Shown here in pieces: positions 48,601 to 64,000 of a DNA stretch of 64,000 bases. The position numbers and the translations under genes were made by a program. The stretch's first letter is position 1. Each line of letters begins with the position of its first letter. The stretch is from Paramecium primaurelia (Eukaryota; Ciliophora; Oligohymenophorea; Peniculida; Parameciidae), in NCBI GenBank assembly GCA_905182975.1, contig CAJJDM010000020.1, positions 62,001 through 126,000 on the forward strand, given 5' to 3'. Below the pieces are notes generated by a model. It was not told the DNA's origin, did no database searches, and was given only the letters and a program-made list of their open reading frames with translations.

Positions 48601-51600
48601 TTTTAATATTCCTATATAGATGGTATTTATTCCTTATATGATTTAAGTTCATTTTCTTTTTCTGCTAATAAGTCTTTCAATTTTGACATTTATGTAAGTT
48701 CTCTTTCTTTTTCTACTAACTAATCTTTCAATCTCGAAATTTATACTTCTTAATCATATTATTTTTACAAAGTTTCCTAATCCAATTTTATTGTACTTGC
48801 CATAGTAGCTGATTCTTAAAGTTAAGAACTTTATGGCTAAACTTCTGTTTTTTTTTCTAAAGCTCCAAGTTAAGCTTCCAATTAATTCTTAGCTTCTATC
48901 TTAGCCTAAACCTTCTGTTCAAGATTTTCAATAATATCCTATAGTGCTTAAACTTCTTAAATCAAGTCAGTTTATTTCACTAAACTTTTTTCATATTATT
49001 ATTGAAGATCTTGAGGATTCTTATTGATAACAATAGATTAAGGTAATTATTATTTTTAAGGTTCTTCAGATTAATTTTATTTTGAAATTTCTTTATTTTC
49101 TTATTTTATTTATAAATCATCTTCTTATTGAATATTATCTTATTTTCCTTCATTTAATTATTTTATTTAAGCCATTAATTTTTAATTTTATCTTTTGAGA
49201 TCCTTAAGTTTTTTTTCATATTTTTCTTTAATGGTTAACTTTTTGGATTTTTTTTAAGGGTCTTCAGATTTATCTTACTCTGTACCTTATTAATCCTCAG
49301 TTAAATTTTCATACTAAGGTTCTTCTTAAGATAATTTTGGAGATAAAGAAACTTCCTCATCTAATTCTTAATTCAACATATATATTTGATACATTTTAGC
49401 TCTCTTTTATTAATCGTTATATTCTTTATTCGCTTCCTCCAACTATTTCTTTAATTCTTCATTTTCTATCTTCTTATTGGCTAATTTACTTTCTAAATCT
49501 ATAATTATATCTGCAATTTCCATATTTTACCTCACAAGATCATCAGACTTTCTTTGATTAGCTTCCAATTTTTCGATTTATTTTTCTTCAGGTAATGTAC
49601 CAAATTATTTCAACTCTTCAACCTATTCTAATAGAATCTAAATATAATCATCCTTTGTCTTTATTGTTTTCTTCAATTATTCAATTATGGTTCCTTAATC
49701 TTCTGTATTTTATTCATAATTTTGATTTGGAGCTGAAGCTTCTAGTTAAAAGTTATTATTATCTTATTCATTAGATCCAATATTACCAGTTTAGAAATTA
49801 AGAGGTATACTCTAAAGACCTTAATTAGCTAGTTCATTTTTGAGTTCATCAATCTCATTTTCTTTTTCTCGAATCAAATATTCATAATTTTTAATTATAT
49901 CTAAAGGAATAGTGATAAACTTCCCATCTTAAGTTTTATGTTTAGCAAATTAAGATTGTTTAATATTTTCAGGTGTACTTGTTACTTCCTAAGAAGAAAA
50001 TTCTTATTAATTAACACTTCCTAAATCAAATGAGAATTCTTCCTTATCTACTAAACTTTAGAAGGGCTCTCTAAATTTTTCAATAGAAGTTGCCCTTTAT
50101 TACTCTCCTGATTTACTATAGCTAGGTTTAGCTGATTCCTTATTCTACAATTATTCCTTTTTTAAGTTGATTAATTCATCTTCAAGTTATTTAACTTGTT
50201 ATGCTAATTCCGAATTGTTTAGTTGTGTATCTTATAATTTATTTTTTAAATTGAATAGTTCCTCTTATAATGGTTAATTATCTTACTATTATTATCTTAA
50301 TTCTTCATTAAGTTATTGAACTAATTGTTCTAATATTTTATTATTGTCCTCTGTCTAATTAAATTTCTCCTATAGTTTTTAGAAATCTTCATTAACTAAT
50401 TTATTAGTATTTTTATTCTTTTAATCCTATAATTATGCTAGCTTATCTTATTACTATTTAATTTATGCTTAAGTTTGATTATTTGAATCTTATAAATCTT
50501 TATTTTCTTGTAATAATTTTTATTATATTTCTTTATTTTAATTAACTTCTTCTTATAATAATTAAATCTATTATTTCTAATTTTAATTGTCAGTCTCTAA
50601 TATAGCATGCTATTTCTACATATCCTTTAAATCTTACTATAAAGCTGGTATATTTAATTTCTTAATTTCATCCTCTATTTCTTATTTTTAAGCTTATTTA
50701 TCTACTAATTTTTATTATAATTCTGTAATCAAATCTTCTAATTGTTAATTTTCTAATACTAAATCATCAACATTGTTTTTAGTTTAACTTGTATTAACTT
50801 TCTCATAATCTTATTTATTTAAATTAGATTATTATTATTAATTATCAATATTACTATTGTTAATTTATTTTTATAATAAATCTTACTCATTTTATTTTTA
50901 AAGCAATGTTTTTTAAAGTTCATTGATTTTATCATTAACATCTAAATTTGCTTTAATTAATTCATCTATAGTCTTTGGAAGTTGATCTTTACTTTATAAT
51001 AATTGTTTCTCTAATTCCACATTTTAAGTTCCCACATCCAATAATTTAGCCTATAATTCTTTTTTCCTATTATCTTATGACATTAATTTTCTCTCCAAAT
51101 CATTTATCATATCATCCATTGTAGCTGTTTACTTTGCTAAATCTAATGCTTAATCTGATTAATTAGGAGATATATCCCTTTTTTTAATTTCAGAAATGGA
51201 ATCATTTGCTTTTTGCTGTTAGAGTTAAAGTCGAGATTTCAAATTTTAAATTTCAATATCTTTTTCTTCTATTAGAAATTGCATTCTTCTATATTCTTAT
51301 ATGATCCTTTCTATAACATCTTGTAATGCTTCTGGATATTATTATAATTCATTCAGTACACTCTATGCTTCATTTCCTTATTAAGTGACTCCTACTTTAT
51401 TTCGTTTTGATTGTATATTTGATTAAAGTTATCCTATCAATTAATCTAAAGTGCTTTCCTAAGTTTTTAGTTAACCGATTACAGTATCCTTATTCAAAAT
51501 TTAATTTTGAAGATCCCCTATAATATTTTGTAGCTATAGATTTTATTGAATTAATTGTTGTTATGCAGCAAGTATTTCTGGTGATGCTGATTATACAGTC

Positions 51601-51922
51601 TTAGAAGTAAATTATGCAATCATTGCATCTTTCTCTTGAATCTCACCCCTCAAAAACTCAATTTAAGTCTTTAATTAAATGTTAATGTTCTATAGATGAA
51701 CTACTTATTCATTTTGAAAGTCTAAACTTTCCAATTATTTTAATCTTCTTCGAAGTTCTTCAATCTCTCTTGCTTATTACCAAATAATATGTTCTTAACT
51801 CATCAAAAGTTCTTCAATCTCTAGTTTATTTCTAAACCTATTTTACCTTGGATAGTGGCTGTTGCCCCTTTCAAATGTCCTTAAAGTTTAGACACGCACT
51901 GCTCTCTATTAATATTACTCAT
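42672..51922 (-). CDS. Giant coiled-coil protein, 3,057 aa
   Basis: One frame of 3,057 codons from ATG at 51922 (MSNINREQCVSKLQG) to TGA at 42672, interrupted only by three introns: 51821-51846, 42934-42959 and 42747-42771. I checked the reading frame at seven points between 44.0 and 51.8 kb and all agree. The protein is Glu/Gln/Lys/Leu-rich heptad sequence almost throughout, with Ser/Pro/Asp-rich breaks (about 47.9-48.3 kb and 49.2-49.4 kb). A module with consensus ADELIRKNLEIDE followed by NLELKLAEK recurs at least five times between 46.8 and 51.0 kb. The C-terminal ~100 residues are non-coiled (VEVQVSDHQIIIGDTKIARQ). No motor, PH, GRIP or kinase domain was seen. It is probably a scaffold of the Golgi, basal body or cortex; the class is unproven. 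Confidence 0.85.
46823..50975 (-). repeat. Internal coding repeat, ADELxRKN module, at least five copies
   Basis: Degenerate protein-level repeat inside the giant coiled coil. Copies: 46823-46905 (TDELIRKNLELDEALTNLEL), 47420-47500 (ADELIRKNIQIEETVANLEL), 48285-48360 (ADELVREHLSLDDLIEELEK), 49470-49550 (SDDLVRQNMEIADIIIDLES) and 50905-50975 (IDELIKANLDVNDKINELQK). A weaker copy may lie near 51060-51150. All are in the same frame. Spacing varies from about 0.6 to 1.4 kb, so the modules are scattered rather than tandem. Confidence 0.7.
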
Positions 51923-52326
51923 TTATAATTATATTACAAAATATAACAATTCAACAAACTCTTATATACAATATCAATTAATTAATCACACCTTTTTTAT
52001 AGTCAAACCTTGAAAAGATTTTTAAGAATCAATCTTAGATAATTTATGATAGACTTCAAAAATTCAATTCAATATTTTTTATTTATTATATAAGTTCATT
52101 TCTTTATAAGAGAATAAGTATATAACAAGAAATTAATATATTGATTCAATCTATTAAGAAATTTAAAAGTAATAAAAAATAAAGAAGAATTATAATTATC
52201 TAAATTTATTGAACTCTTTAAGTTCATGATTATTTACATTACAATTTGAAATGAAAGGTAGTTATTATAAAAATACTTTTAATTTTATAATTCAAAGTTG
52301 CATTTAATTAATATATAATTTCAAGT
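51923..52326. promoter_or_regulatory. Divergent intergenic region (giant coiled coil / IQ protein)
   Basis: 404 bp between divergent starts. AT-rich; no recognised element. Confidence 0.4.
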
Positions 52327-55300
52327 ATGAATACATATAGCTCATTAAAGTATTTTCAAATATTTATAGGAGATCTTTTGATTCTTAAATTTAAGGGAGA
52401 AAAATCTAAGAACCAAATGTTGCCATTACTAGCAATAGAGCTAAAAAGAGTCCAAGATTATGTTCACCAGAATAATCTCTTGATTAATTTATTGAACTCA
52501 AACCTCAACATATGTAATAAACACTAAAAAAGAAGAAAGTAATTTAAGGACAATAGGGGAAATCAAAATCATAAATAAATACTGCAAAAAAAGGATTTTT
52601 TCCATCATAAGAGAAGAAATTAAAAAAATCAATTTAACATCAAACAAAAAAGAAATCAAACACTTTATTTTTAAGTAATTCTACAAGTCCATAAAAATAA
52701 ATGAATCCAAAAAAACCTGTTTAAATTAATAAAATAGGAGAGATGCTAATTAAATAACAAATAAATAAATAAAATTTATAAAAAGATGTTAAATAATTAC
52801 CAGAGAAAAAAAATTAGAATATAGTTGAAAAAAAATAGAATGTTTAGAAGGATGATATTTAACTTTATATAAATTGTAAAAGAGCTTAGGATACAATTAA
52901 TTTGAAAAATTAGTAAATTTAAATGCTCTTAGAATAGAAGAAAAAGTATTAATTCATAATTAATTAGAATTGAGAATTTATTTAAATTGGAGTAATTGAG
53001 AAAGAAGATTTTATCTAAAAAAAAAACAATAGATACAAGAATAAAATCACCAAAAAAGGGTAAAAAAAAATAAAAAAAAAATAAGTAAAAAGAATAAATT
53101 GAAAAAATATTATGTTCTAATTAAGAAAAACCTGGTAAATTAATAGATAAAATAATAAAAAGATAAGAATAACATACTAAGATGGAATAAAATTAATAAT
53201 AATTAAAATAAGAGTAATTGTAAAATAAATAAAATAAAATTTAAAAATAAATAGATCTACCTTAATATGATGAAGAACATTCATTCTCATACATTGAACC
53301 TACTGATCAAATTTTACCTAATGAAGTTGAAGATACTTTAAATTAATTTCCACCTTCAAATTATTTAAAGGAATTAGTAAAGAATCTAATACAAAATAAT
53401 GAAGTTTTGGCTACTGCAAATTTAGCATAACATGATTTCAAATTATTAGAATTTTTTTATATTTAAGCTGCTGCAACAAAGATTTAAAGTGTCTGGAGAG
53501 GGTTTTATTAAAGAAAATTAATACTCGATAGTTATCTAAAATATCTCGAATAAGAAGATTAATTATAATAAGAGAATTAATAATATCAAAATAATTCATT
53601 TTTATAAGAATCCAATAAATCTAGTTCCCCAAAAGTTGTTAATCCTCCATAAAGTTAAAATAATTCAGTATTTTAAGATGAAGAAGAAGAAGATGATTCA
53701 CATAATAAATAATTGGATGTTCAATAAGCTATTATTAAAATATTAGAAAATTAATAGTCAGGTTCTCCATTAAATTAATCTTCATAATAATTTAGTCAAT
53801 AATAAAGTGATGATTTAGTAGTTATTAATTAAGTACCTAGAGGATCTGAAAATGAAGATAATGATTAAGAGATTGAAGAGAATGAGGATATGGAAAGTTC
53901 TAAAAATATTCATGATCATAAAATTTCAAAATAAGAGACCATAATATAAGAAATTTAACATCAATTAAATGATTGGAACTTTAATTTAGAAAATTTAATA
54001 ACAGAAAATAGAAAATCATATGCAATTAAGACTCTTAAAGAATAGATGTAATAAGCAATTATATCTATTGTTTAATGTTAAATTTAAAAGTTTTAAGAAT
54101 AATAAAGTAAATAATAGATTGAAACTGAATAATCAGTAGATTTAAAAATGAGATTATCATAGGAAACAAATACTGAAAAGAATTTTAATGATATTAGAAA
54201 GAAATTTAAAAGTGTTTAAGAATAGAGTGAAGAAAGATTACTTTAATCTTCTAAGGATTAATCTACTGATATAAATAGATCATCACTATTAGCATTATAA
54301 TCTTAATTAATGAGAAGAGAAATTGAATTATTGAGTATGAGAGAAGAAGCAATATAATTAAGATATTAGGCAGAAATTAAGAAATATGAAAATGATGATA
54401 ATAAAAAATTAGAGTTGAATTTATGGTTAAAAAAAGAATTGGAAGATTTATAATAAACAAAATAAGCAATTGAGATTAGTACAAAGAAGGAAGCAAGTGC
54501 GATGAAAAAAATACAAAGAGATTTAATAATTGCATAATCTTTTGATGAGAATAATTCAAAACTTTAGAGTCTTAGAAAAAGAGTGGATGAATAACTAAGT
54601 AATCTAAAATAATCTAAGTAAAGCATATCTGACATAAAATTAATAAATAATTTCTGTGTATAAAATGAAAATGAACTTGAGAAATTAGTAGAAACATAAT
54701 CAGAAGATTTCAATTATGAAGACTAATTTCAATAAAAATAATTTCTAAAGGATAACTTCATTGAATCATATGAAACTATTGAGAAGTCAGCTAAAGTAAA
54801 TTTAATTGTTAGTGATTTAGTAATAGATCTATTACAAGAAATGACTGAAGGTAATTATTATCATTATTAAAATTAGAATTATTTAAAAGTGATAATAAAT
54901 TTGAGATTATTATATAGAATTTGATAAGATAATCTATAATTCCATAAATACCAACCTCTATTATAGATATTCGTTATTATATCCATAATTTATTTGATTA
55001 CATCTTACCTCAACACTATTATGAGATCATTCGAAATATAAATATTCCTTATGGGTTCTCACCATAAAAACGTTTATAATTTATTCATGGATATATGGAA
55101 TCAGATGAATCTCAATATAATGAATTTTTGACTTTTGTCTTAAAAGAAGAATATTTTTTAGAATATGAATAATATAGATTATAATAAAATGAATCAGAAA
55201 ATGAAGATAGTATAACATAGGCTTTAAAAGAATTAGAACATATACATAATAGAGCTATTTTTGATGCATGCAATGAAGCCCTCAATTTTTAAAGACCCTA

Positions 55301-55803
55301 TTATTGCAGTATATATATATTTATATATTAAATTTCAGATAGTGGATCACCTTATCCATGGGAAGGAAAAATTGGTCATAAAGTTATAAAAGATAATGAT
55401 TTAAGTGAGATTTTTAAGAATATGGAACTCAAAGTTGTTCAATGGGCTAATTCTCTTTGTGGATTTTTGCCTGTTGAGGAAGAGATTACTATATCCAAAG
55501 AAAAATAAGTTATTTTAGATGAGAAAAATTAATAAATAATGCTTTAACAGATGTAATACTAGGATAACCCAGAATTAATGGAACAAGATTATTAATAGGA
55601 TCCAATCTCATAAATCAGGGAACAAAGACTTTATAAAGCTCTTATTTAAGATGTATAAATATTATTTAAAATTTAAGTTTAAAGATTTAGAATATAGATG
55701 GAATTAAGATTAAGATGATAAAGCTGAATTAATGATGGAAATTGGAGATTTGATCTTTGAATAATGTATAGAGGAGTTTTTAATAGAGTCAGTTGTTTTG
55801 TGA
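52327..55803 (+). CDS. IQ-motif coiled-coil protein with DUF4378-like C-terminus
   Basis: A 1,117-residue probable cytoskeletal protein. After a Lys/Gln-rich basic head of ~300 residues, an IQ calmodulin-binding motif appears at about 53480-53540 (ATKIQSVWRGFYQRKLI). An acidic Gln/Ser linker and a coiled coil (REIELLSMREEAIQL; KLELNLWLKKELEDL) follow. The C-terminus carries FDYILPQHYYEI, IFDACNEALNFQRPYY, SGSPYPWEGK and ELMMEIGDLIFEQCIEE, resembling the DUF4378-type domain of plant TRM and other microtubule-linked proteins. Five introns: 52350-52369, 52946-52967, 54851-54876, 55309-55338 (CAG acceptor), 55653-55677; exons sum to 1,118 codons. The start ATG precedes the first intron by only eight codons. 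The DUF4378 assignment is from memory of motif shape. Confidence 0.75.
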
Positions 55804-56070
55804 TATTAATTCAATTTTATGTTAAATTTATTGTTTATCAATTAAAAAAAATATTATTGATTATGGTTTTCATAAAATCTATAATATAATTATTCATCCT
55901 ATTTTTCAAATGATTAATTTTGAATTTCATATGAATTTCATATTAATAAATAGGATAAATACAACATTTTAAATTTAATTTCCTAATATATGAATAACTG
56001 ATAATGAATTATAACAACTGACTGTGATTATACATATAATGTATAATAATTATAAATTTGATTAACTGTC

Positions 56071-57216
56071 ATGAATCAACTATAAATTGAAGAACTTAGA
56101 AGAAAGCTATAACAATTAAAACTTGAAAGAATGAATGAAGATTCATCAGAAGAAGAACCTACATTTTAATCTGTATAAGGATAAACTAATGATAAATAAT
56201 TATTCTAAAATCTCTCGATTGATAGTTTTGAAGTTTACACAACATTAGGTACTGGCACTTTTGGACGTGTAAAATAAGTTCGAATTAAACGTGATGTTAG
56301 TCGTTAAGTTTATGCTTTAAAAATTATGAAGAAACATGATATCTTAAAACTAAAATAAGTTGATCATATCAAATCAGAAAAGAATATTTTAAATGAAATT
56401 TAACATCCATTTTTAGTATAATTGAAAGGTTCATTTCAAGATTAAAAATGCATATATATGCTATTTGAATTTGTTTCAGGTGGTGAATTATTTTCTCGTC
56501 TAAGAAAGGATGGCAGATTTAGTTAAGATATCACATTGTTTTATGTGTCTGAAATATTATTGGCAATACAACATTTACATAGAAAAGATATAGTCTATAG
56601 AGATTTAAAACCAGAAAATTTATTAATAGATAAAGATGGTCATATTAAAATAGCTGATTTTGGATTTGCTAAAATAATAAAAAATAATCATACACAAACT
56701 TTGTGTGGTACACCAGAATATTTAGCACCTGAATTAATTCAAGGAGCAAAAACTGGATATGGAAAATCTATTGATTGGTGGGCTTTTGGAGTTCTTATAT
56801 TTGAAATGTTGGCAGGGTATTTATAAATTAAATTATTTTTAGTCACCCTCCATTTTATGATATTGAACCAACAAATATATACAAGAAAATATTGAATGGA
56901 GTAATAGAGTTCCCTAAGTTTTTACATGTAAGAGCAAAAGATATAATAAGAAAATTGTTAAATTCTGATATTAATAAAAGATTAGGAGTGGAAGATGTAA
57001 TGTCACTATTTAAAATAGGAAGGGGCAGCATTAATGAATCATAAATTCTTTAGAGGAGTTCCTTGGTAAAAGGTTTATGAAAAAAAGATTCAACCACCAT
57101 GGATTCCATATTTGAGAAATGAAACAGATTCACAATGGTTTGATAAATATCCAGAAGAAAGAGAAGACATACCATTAATACATGATGAATAATAGCATAT
57201 GTTTGATGACTTTTGA
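56071..57216 (+). CDS. cAMP-dependent protein kinase catalytic subunit-like (AGC kinase)
   Basis: A 365-residue AGC kinase closest in motif to the PKA catalytic subunit. Seen: glycine loop GTGTFGRVKQVR, VYALKIMKK, HPFLVQLKGSFQD, catalytic loop YRDLKPENLLID, DFGFAKII, activation loop TLCGTPEYLAPE with the phosphorylatable Thr (TxTLCGTPE in PKA), WWAFGVLIFEMLAG and HPPFYD. The C-tail has the PKA-type ending FDDF, the FxxF hydrophobic motif without a phosphosite. Introns: 56817-56842 and 56997-57018. The N-terminal ~50 residues are Gln/Glu-rich, without a regulatory (cyclic-nucleotide) domain, so a separate regulatory subunit is expected; in ciliates it acts in ciliary motility. Confidence 0.93.
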
Positions 57217-57778
57217 TTAATTAAATAAATTAAATAGAAAAAATGGATGAATATTTAATGAATTAATAATATGTTAAATATTAAATCTTATCTTGAAATA
57301 GTTTAATAAATTTATTAATGATTAGATAATAGGTTATTATAATTGTTTATTAAATTTCTTGTCTTCAAGAATCTAAATTAAATCTTAATGAATCAAATTT
57401 TAATCAAATTATAAATGCTTTATTAGATATTTTTAATGAATTATTGATTATTGATACTATCATTGGATTGTAATAAAGAGAAAGGATGTGAATATATTTT
57501 AAATTTCAAATTCTTTAATACCTATTTTTTATTTTATCATGTTCTTAGAAATCATCTTTAAAATTCTACAATCTTTTATGATTAATAGAGAGTATTCTTC
57601 TAATTTATTGAGTTAACAAACCAATTTAGAGTTGCAACACTCATATTACAATCAAATAAGAATGTAAAATTTATCTTAAAAAATTGAATTTATGTATTAA
57701 AAATATAAGACTCCTATATTACTACTATGTTAAACAACAATTTTTTTCCCGCTTTTTTGAGAAATAAAATTAAAAAAA
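57217..57778. other. Intergenic region between kinase and CAF-1-like gene
   Basis: 562 bp between two plus-strand genes. AT-rich, stop-dense in all frames; nothing recognised. Confidence 0.5.
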
Positions 57779-61032
<3,254 letters not shown>

Positions 61033-61066
61033 TTAATCTATGAACATTTATATTGTATAATCAATT

Positions 61067-61685
61067 TCAATTATGTGATATGTAACTTAAATAAATATTC
61101 CAAAAAAATCCTATAAAATTTACCCATAAGACTTGATAATGTCTGGGAATAAACCAGAAATTAATAATCTATGCGGCTGGCCAAATTTACCAATTTGTAA
61201 TCATGGCTTTTACAAAATTATTTTTGATTGCATCTATTCCTTTCTACACAGAACCACTTTCTAATAAATTAATTATCATCAAATAATGGCATAAAATGTA
61301 GCATGCCCAAACTGATTAATCAATTAATACAGATCCTAATGCAGCTCTAAAAGGAGTTGTAGTATCAAATGGTAATCTATAAGGTATTATATACAATTAT
61401 GTTACCTTTTCACTAACCATGGTAAAGCATATGTGAAATTATAGTGAAACAAAGGCATCATAAATACATTACCCATAAGCCAAGCTATTCCTAATCTTCT
61501 AAAGTCATACTCATGACGTTATTAATTCTTTTTAGCAATATGTGATTCCATTGTCTAAACTACAGCATCTCCTGCAAAGAACATAAACCCTATATGATTA
61601 ATTAAAATGTCATACCTCCAGTCACTGATTTTGTCAATAGAGGATATTATTGTAAGAGAGAGTTGTATTTAGCAAGGAATTACAT
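61067..61685 (-). CDS. Mpv17/PMP22-family small membrane protein, 187 aa
   Basis: A 187-residue protein of the Mpv17/PMP22 family, four-helix proteins of peroxisomal or mitochondrial inner membranes. Family phrases: QQYPLLTKSVTGGFMFFAGD (PLxTKxxTGGxLFxxGD), RRLGIAWLMGNVFMMPLFHY, IDQSVWACYI (DQxVWAP), NNFVKAMITNWQIWPAAQII (WxxWPxxQxINF) and FWFIPRHYQVLWVNFIG (VPxxxRVxYVN). It ends YLSYISHN (WxxYLSYxxN). Introns: 61590-61615 and 61377-61405. Length is normal for the family. It lies 40 bp downstream of the centrin stop and 34 bp from the convergent CAF-1-like stop. Confidence 0.92.
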
Positions 61686-61724
61686 GATTTAATAAAATAA
61701 TTAACTGCTAAAATGAATTATATA

Positions 61725-62300
61725 TCAGAATGTTCTTTTGACCATAATGTTATAAAAGTCTTCTCTGGAGATATCTCTACCATTTGAAGCAGCTCTCTCT
61801 AACATTTCAGACAATTCCTCAGCTGTCATGGTTTCTCCCAATTCTTTGGCTACCTAATTTTGATTAATTTTAAATGATACTCTTTTCAAGTTATTCAAAT
61901 TAATTGAGTTGCTTCCATCATCATCAAATAAATCAAATATTTTATTGATACCATCTCTAGATTCTCTATTTCCTAATTTTGAAGTTATAGCATCCAAGAA
62001 TTAATCAAAATCGATATCAGTTCCTTCATTTTCTAATTCAGCAATCATATTGAAAATTGTAGGATTCTTTTAATCAAATCCCAAACTCTACATGGCAGCC
62101 TTTAATTCTCTAGGATCAACTCTTCCTGTACCCTCTGTATCAAATAAGTTAAAGGCTTCTTTTATTTCTTCTATCTCATCTTCTGTTAATCCTGGTCTAT
62201 CTATAATAAATTCATTTTACCTATCTTAAGGCTTTCTATTCACTTATTATTATTTGCCAACTGGTTTTTATACTACTGGTGCTTATTGTTTTTTGTTCAT
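61725..62300 (-). CDS. Centrin (caltractin), EF-hand protein
   Basis: A 182-residue centrin, calcium-binding component of basal bodies and contractile filaments. A Gln/Lys-rich N-terminal tail of ~30 residues precedes LTEDEIEEIKEAFNLFDTEG, EF1 with TGRVDPRELKAAMQSLGF, EF2-like ELENEGTDIDFDQFLDAI, EF3 INKIFDLFDDDGSNSINLNN, and LKRVAKELGETMTAEELSEM followed by a poor fourth loop (AASNGRDISREDF). It ends IMVKRTF. A 27-nt intron at 61854-61880 splits the LKRVAKELGE phrase. EF2 and EF4 lack several loop acids, so probably only EF3, and perhaps EF1, bind calcium well. Confidence 0.94.
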
Positions 62301-62762
62301 TAAATTTTGAAATTTGAAAAATAATTAATATATAAATCAACCTAAAATATCATTTATATAATAGGTAAGTTTGTATATACAAAAATTCATTATACTAAGA
62401 ACCTTATATATTTTATAATAAAATTTAATAAATCTTAATCTTTAAATAATTTTGATATAAAAGAGGTAATTATTTTATGCAAAAATTGAATCCTTCTAAA
62501 GTACACAAAATTATTTAGAATTGAGATAATCAAGAATAAATATCAAATCATCAATTAATAAAAATAATGAGAATATTTAATGTTAATTTTAAATAAATAC
62601 TATTAGTATCAAACTCTAATACAACTAATTTTAATTGAAATTGTTTAAAATACTTTGTCAGTTATGATAAAAAAGAATAGAGTTGGAATTGCACTAATTA
62701 AAAATAACTTTGAAGTATAATTATATGGTTTATATATTAATCAAATAAATTTATTAACAAAC
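62301..62762. other. Intergenic region upstream of centrin
   Basis: 462 bp upstream of the centrin start and downstream of the next minus-strand gene. AT-rich; nothing recognised. Confidence 0.5.
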
Positions 62763-64000
62763 TCATTCAAATGGGTTATACATATATCTATTTTTAACAA
62801 TCTTTTAAATTCCAAATGAAAATTAATTAAATAGATCATTAATTTCAAAATCCCATACACTCCCTTTTCCATTTATTTATTTGGCATCTAAATATATTAT
62901 TAATTAATACATAAAAAACTACTAGGCTAAAATCCACCTATATATGGTAATTCTGATACAATTGTTTTGAATTTATTAGCCTAGGACTCATCATCAATTT
63001 AATCAAACATTGTCATACTTCCATCCAAAGAGGATATTATTAATTCTATTTATATAATATATATTAATTTTTACTATTAGCTATACTTAACATTCTGCAA
63101 GGATTCATAATTTGACAATCAGCTATTTTTTTAATTTTAGTCTAATTTTATTTTAATTATTACTTTATAAGTTATTGAATATATTTGTAGACTATTTTCA
63201 CAATCTAAAAGAACAAGAAGAGGCTTTTAATATTCATTCTTTAAAAGCTAAATATCCATTACTCTTAAAACTCCAAATTCAGTTGACCAATCTACTTTAG
63301 GTTGAGAGTTATCTTCTTCAAATTTACATATCACAACTTTAAATCCTCCATTTAATACAGCTATCCATCTATCAACAACAGAGACAGCCTCAATTTAAAT
63401 TTATACAAGTTCCCCTCTTAAAGAATCAGGTGTTAATGAAAAACCAATAGCACTTTATCCAACATGTAAATCAATATATTTTAATTGATCTTACATAAAA
63501 ATAAGTGCTAATTTAGGTGGCATTACTACGAAATCACATGGAACAGCTTCTTTAAATAATCTTGATTATTGCTATTCAGTTATCTTCTAATATTAATCTA
63601 ATTTTAAAATATGTAATTTTGTATTTGGGTAATCCCTAGTTAACTATGAATTAACAAGTGTCATTATTAAAATAAGATCCATTCCTTAGAGAAATTAAAC
63701 CTTGATAATTTCTTCATTATCTAATTAATCATATTAAGCAAAAGGATCATTTAAATTATCAGACCTATATACAAATACTTCATTCTTAAGTTAATTTTAA
63801 TTTGTTCTTCTATTTTAAGCTTTATTAATCACTAAAAGATATTCATTTGAATGAAACTATAAATATATTAAATATAATTACACTAAAACTATGCATCATT
63901 ATTGCTGTACATCTATCTTTTAATACAGGATTTATTATGATATTATTACAAGGTAAATTACTTCTTTGTAATTAAGGAAAATAATAACAACTTCCAGTAT
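62763..64000 (-). CDS. Beta-propeller-like protein, C-terminal part, N-terminus off the edge
   Basis: About 378 residues visible, the N-terminal part lying beyond the window. Alternating hydrophobic strands and phrases such as FHSNEYLLVINKA, KNEVFVYRSDN, CDFVVMPPKLALIFMQDQL, VVDRWIAVLNGGFKVVICKF, LVLLDCENSLQIYSI, LIISSLDGSMTMFDQ and KGSVWDFEIND are typical of WD40-type propeller blades with degenerate WD dipeptides. Four introns: 63857-63881, 63142-63163, 63046-63074, 62888-62910. It ends RYMYNPFE. I cannot name the family; a divergent WD-repeat scaffold is the most likely description. Confidence 0.6.

Overview
The window looks like macronuclear (somatic) DNA from an oligohymenophorean ciliate, most likely Paramecium or a close relative. 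Three things point there. TAA and TAG occur hundreds of times inside conserved protein domains where glutamine fits, and every gene ends in TGA. Genes are interrupted by tiny introns: I reconstructed about 60, of 16-32 nt (mostly 22-29), starting GTA and ending mostly TAG or AAG. The DNA is very AT-rich, with short gaps between genes. No mobile elements, CRISPR arrays, tRNA or rRNA genes were seen. Because TAA/TAG are sense codons, a standard-code ORF scan shows only fragments of these genes. The coordinates here come from hand translation with TGA as the only stop and with introns removed. For nearly every complete multi-exon gene the exon lengths sum to a multiple of three.

Layout, left to right. 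1-8.97 kb, minus strand: Mot1/BTAF1 helicase (C-terminus off the edge), two unrecognised genes, a CDK-type kinase. 9.07-18.7 kb, plus strand: long-form tRNase Z, an anoctamin-family membrane protein, a membrane hybrid histidine kinase. 18.8-21.3 kb: a possible small structured RNA, a small ORF and a coiled-coil gene on the minus strand. 21.7-29.0 kb, plus strand: a coiled-coil gene, a small acylation-type protein, a Dpy-30-motif miniprotein and a BRWD/PHIP-type WD40-bromodomain protein. 29.1-33.8 kb: an ENTH-domain protein (minus), a cold-shock-domain protein (plus) and two minus-strand genes, one with a zinc-ribbon-like cluster and an apparent frameshift. 33.8-41.1 kb: a leishmanolysin-like protease (plus), an LCAT-type lipase (minus), and a second hybrid histidine kinase (plus). 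41.1-51.9 kb, minus strand: a divergent TGS1-like methyltransferase and a giant 3,057-residue coiled-coil protein. 52.3-61.0 kb, plus strand: an IQ-motif protein, a PKA-type kinase and a CAF-1 large-subunit-like protein with a glutamine run made of 90 consecutive TAA codons. 61.1-64 kb, minus strand: an Mpv17/PMP22-family protein, a centrin, and the C-terminal part of a beta-propeller-like protein.

There is no operon logic. The genes are independent housekeeping, chromatin (Mot1, BRWD-like, CAF-1-like), RNA-processing (tRNase Z, TGS1-like), signalling (CDK, PKA, two histidine kinases) and cytoskeleton/cilium (centrin, coiled coils, Dpy-30, IQ) functions packed closely. Convergent neighbours are often separated by only 3-40 bp, and divergent ones by as little as 81-97 bp. 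The most notable items are the pure TAA-codon polyglutamine run, the TGS1-like protein that has lost its catalytic proline/tryptophan motif, the repeat-built giant coiled coil, and the candidate structured RNA near 19.1 kb.
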